Source: Gilvibacter sp. SZ-19 (lineage in GTDB: Bacteria > Bacteroidota > Bacteroidia > Flavobacteriales > Flavobacteriaceae). From it: DNA of 64,000 nucleotides. A program made the position numbers and the translations under genes. Shown in pieces: positions 62,515 through 64,000 of this stretch. Position 1 is the first letter of the stretch; every line of letters starts with the position of its first letter. The notes below the pieces were generated by a model. The model saw only the letters and a program-made list of their open reading frames with translations. It did no database searches and was not told the DNA's origin. The stretch is taken from contig NZ_CP019333.1 of the NCBI RefSeq assembly GCF_002163875.1, positions 688,864 through 752,863 of the forward strand, written 5' to 3'.

Positions 62515-63593
62515 CGGGCATCCAAGAGTTGCAGCAATCGGTCTAGGTCTCTAGTGCTGTTGTAAAAATGGAAACTCACCCGTACCCCATCACCTCGCAG
62601 AGAACTTATCACACCCGCCTCTCGCAAATTGTAATAATCCGCACTGCTTAATTTTAAATTAAAAATAGAGGAATGCTCTTCTCGAGTAGCAATAAAGTCA
62701 TCTATCAGCCCACGATTCACAAAGGCTTCCATCGCATTTTTCTTAATCGCATTTAGGGCATTAAAACAGTTTTCTGCCCCTAAGCTGTTTACAAAAGCAA
62801 TAGCCTCCGCAACACTTCCATGATTTAATGTATCGTGGTGGCCCGGTTCAAAGAGACGATTGAAGGGAGCATCTTCTCTCTCAAAGCTTTTGTACTCCGT
62901 AGAATTGAAACCGATCACTTTTGGGTAAAGTTTGGCCTTGGCAGTGTCCTTGACAAACAACAAACCATTGCCATAGCCAGAAAGCATCCATTTGTAACAA
63001 CTCCCAATAACCACATCTAATGGCGAGGCTTTAAAGTCCAGCGGCTCTGTCCCCAAGAATTGCGTACAGTCTGCAACAAATAAAGTACTGGGGTAAGCCT
63101 GTTTTAAATCCGCAAGAAAATCAAAACTCAAACATATACCACTTATATATTGGATCAGAGAAAAAGCAAAGACATCTGGCCGTTTCTGCTCAAAAGCTTG
63201 CCTAATATTTTGCTCTAAGTTCTGGTCAATGGGCACATAGCGATGCTTAAACTCGCGCCGCTCCACTGGCCAATTCAGGGAGGGATAATCTCCTTTAAGC
63301 ATAAGGAACTCCATCTTTGGGTCAAAGCCATCTAAGAGCGTATTGAAACCAAAGGTAAAATTCGGGATCAAAGCAATGTCATCCATAGAGGCCTTGAAAT
63401 AATCACTTACCGATTGCCGAATTTGCTCGATCAGTATTTTGTGATCGTCTCTAAACAAGCTGGCATTTAGCAAGAAATCTTCATCGTGCTGGTGTCGCCA
63501 AGCAATAACCGACTTAGGAATTAAGCCAGATGAAGCTGTATTGAGGTAGGTAAAATCATTTAAAGGCGGAAATTCATTCTCAAGATCTATCAT
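62511..63593 (-). CDS. Class V aminotransferase / cysteine desulfurase-like PLP enzyme
   Basis: The product has 360 residues. The fold-type I PLP enzyme of the NifS/kynureninase-like group has YLNTASSGLIP near the N-terminus, VADCTQFLGTEPLD (with PLP Asp) and the PLP Lys in GSCYKWMLSGYG. GLKLS/ISSLRGDGVRVSFHFYNS is the C-terminal domain. The actual reaction is not known. It lacks a recognisable catalytic Cys loop of IscS. It is monocistronic, divergent from the 2TM gene. Confidence 0.82.
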   Translation of the reverse strand: MIDLENEFPPLNDFTYLNTASSGLIPKSVIAWRHQHDEDFLLNASLFRDDHKILIEQIRQSVSDYFKASMDDIALIPNFTFGFNTLLDGFDPKMEFLMLKGDYPSLNWPVERREFKHRYVPIDQNLEQNIRQAFEQKRPDVFAFSLIQYISGICLSFDFLADLKQAYPSTLFVADCTQFLGTEPLDFKASPLDVVIGSCYKWMLSGYGNGLLFVKDTAKAKLYPKVIGFNSTEYKSFEREDAPFNRLFEPGHHDTLNHGSVAEAIAFVNSLGAENCFNALNAIKKNAMEAFVNRGLIDDFIATREEHSSIFNLKLSSADYYNLREAGVISSLRGDGVRVSFHFYNSTRDLDRLLQLLDAR

Positions 63594-63616
63594 AGCAGAA
63601 GCGGCGTATTTTTTGG

Positions 63617-63624
63617 TAACTTTG
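63617..63624 (+). promoter_or_regulatory. -7 box of the 2TM-domain gene
   Basis: TAACTTTG is an exact TAnnTTTG match, 20 nt upstream of the ATG at 63645. Confidence 0.45.
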
Positions 63625-63644
63625 ATCTTATAAATGTAGCGAGA

Positions 63645-64000
63645 ATGTTTTCAAAATCAAGTAAAAAACCACAGATAGATCAGGAGCAAAAGGCGCAGTT
63701 CGAATACGCAGCCAAACGTATTCGACAGAAAAAAAGACTATACGCGCACTTTGTGGTCTTTTTAATCGGTTCGCTCTTGATGGTAATTCTCAATAAAGGC
63801 CTGGGTTATGGCGAAGAGTTTATGGCAGATTGGTTTATCTGGGTAATACTGGTTTGGTTCTGCTTACTACTGTACCACACCTTCACGGTTTTTATCACCT
63901 CCAAGTTCATGGGCAAAGATTGGGAATCCAAGCAATTGGAAAAACTCAAGGCCAAGCAAGAAGCCAAAATTGCCGAATTGGAAGCATCTATACAAACTGG
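63645..64000 (+). CDS. 2TM-domain protein, truncated by window edge
   Basis: Starting at ATG 63645, the frame stays open to the window edge (118 complete codons). A charged helix (KKPQIDQEQKAQFEYAAKRIRQKKR) is followed by two membrane helices (HFVVFLIGSLLMVIL and WFIWVILVWFCLLLYHTF). A coiled-coil-like tail (LEKLKAKQEAKIAELEASI) runs to the edge. This is the 2TM domain common in Bacteroidetes, often next to LytTR regulators. The 3' end is outside the window. Confidence 0.8.
   Translation, partial: MFSKSSKKPQIDQEQKAQFEYAAKRIRQKKRLYAHFVVFLIGSLLMVILNKGLGYGEEFMADWFIWVILVWFCLLLYHTFTVFITSKFMGKDWESKQLEKLKAKQEAKIAELEASIQT

Overview
The window comes from a member of the Bacteroidetes, most probably a marine member of the family Flavobacteriaceae. 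The evidence is: two proteins with type IX secretion (T9SS) C-terminal sorting domains, the gliding-motility ABC ATPase gldA, GLPGLI-family proteins, tandem DUF3857 proteins, a fused DAHP synthase/chorismate mutase, a probable K+-dependent (typically Na+-pumping) pyrophosphatase, and repeated matches to the flavobacterial -7 promoter box TAnnTTTG. No tRNA, rRNA, CRISPR array, insertion sequence or prophage was seen. It reads as ordinary chromosome with several dense regulatory intergenic regions.

Layout. 0-10.7 kb, mostly minus strand: 3'-truncated rlmN, a secreted lysyl-endopeptidase-like T9SS protein, queA, then a compact operon rsgA-dtd-DUF3857-DUF3857-mazG-like-small membrane protein-aroA. 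10.9-15.7 kb: a plus-strand secreted protein faces the aromatic amino acid operon pheA-aminotransferase-tyrA-DAHP synthase/chorismate mutase. That operon is preceded by an aromatic-rich leader peptide and an intrinsic terminator directly before the pheA start codon, which looks like a ribosome-mediated attenuator. 15.8-22 kb: gldA, a tandemly duplicated PagL-like/DUF2807 gene pair, a serine/threonine PLP enzyme and cysH. 22-26.8 kb: the methionine/sulfur operon metY-metX-hom-osmC-rrf2 behind a clear SAM-I riboswitch.

26.9-35.6 kb: two divergent operons that together look like a 3-keto-glycoside catabolic locus (DUF1080 hydrolase, three xylose-isomerase-type TIM barrels, Gfo/Idh/MocA oxidoreductase, MFS permease, and a GMC dehydrogenase with a Tat-exported small subunit). 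35.6-38.7 kb: P-II and ammonium transporter behind a strong palindrome near position -40, then metK with a foldable 5' leader. 38.7-48.6 kb: an outer-membrane barrel protein, two GLPGLI proteins and a divergent histidine kinase/OmpR-type regulator pair, with four TTAAGC repeats at exact 10-bp spacing between the divergent promoters. These are followed by a deoxynucleoside kinase, a lipoprotein and a PAP2 phosphatase.

48.6-64 kb: hppA with an unusual C-terminal extension, a T9SS protein, a DUF5686-type protein, pdhB divergent from etfB-etfA, a bifunctional-nuclease protein, a CNT nucleoside transporter with an added N-terminal domain, thyA, two short TonB-C-domain proteins, a DUF427 protein, a class V aminotransferase and a truncated 2TM protein.

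The most noteworthy signal is the candidate attenuator at 15546-15719. It combines a promoter, a 23-residue leader peptide with nine aromatic residues in codons 4-15, three competing RNA pairings and a terminator, all upstream of an operon that makes aromatic amino acids.
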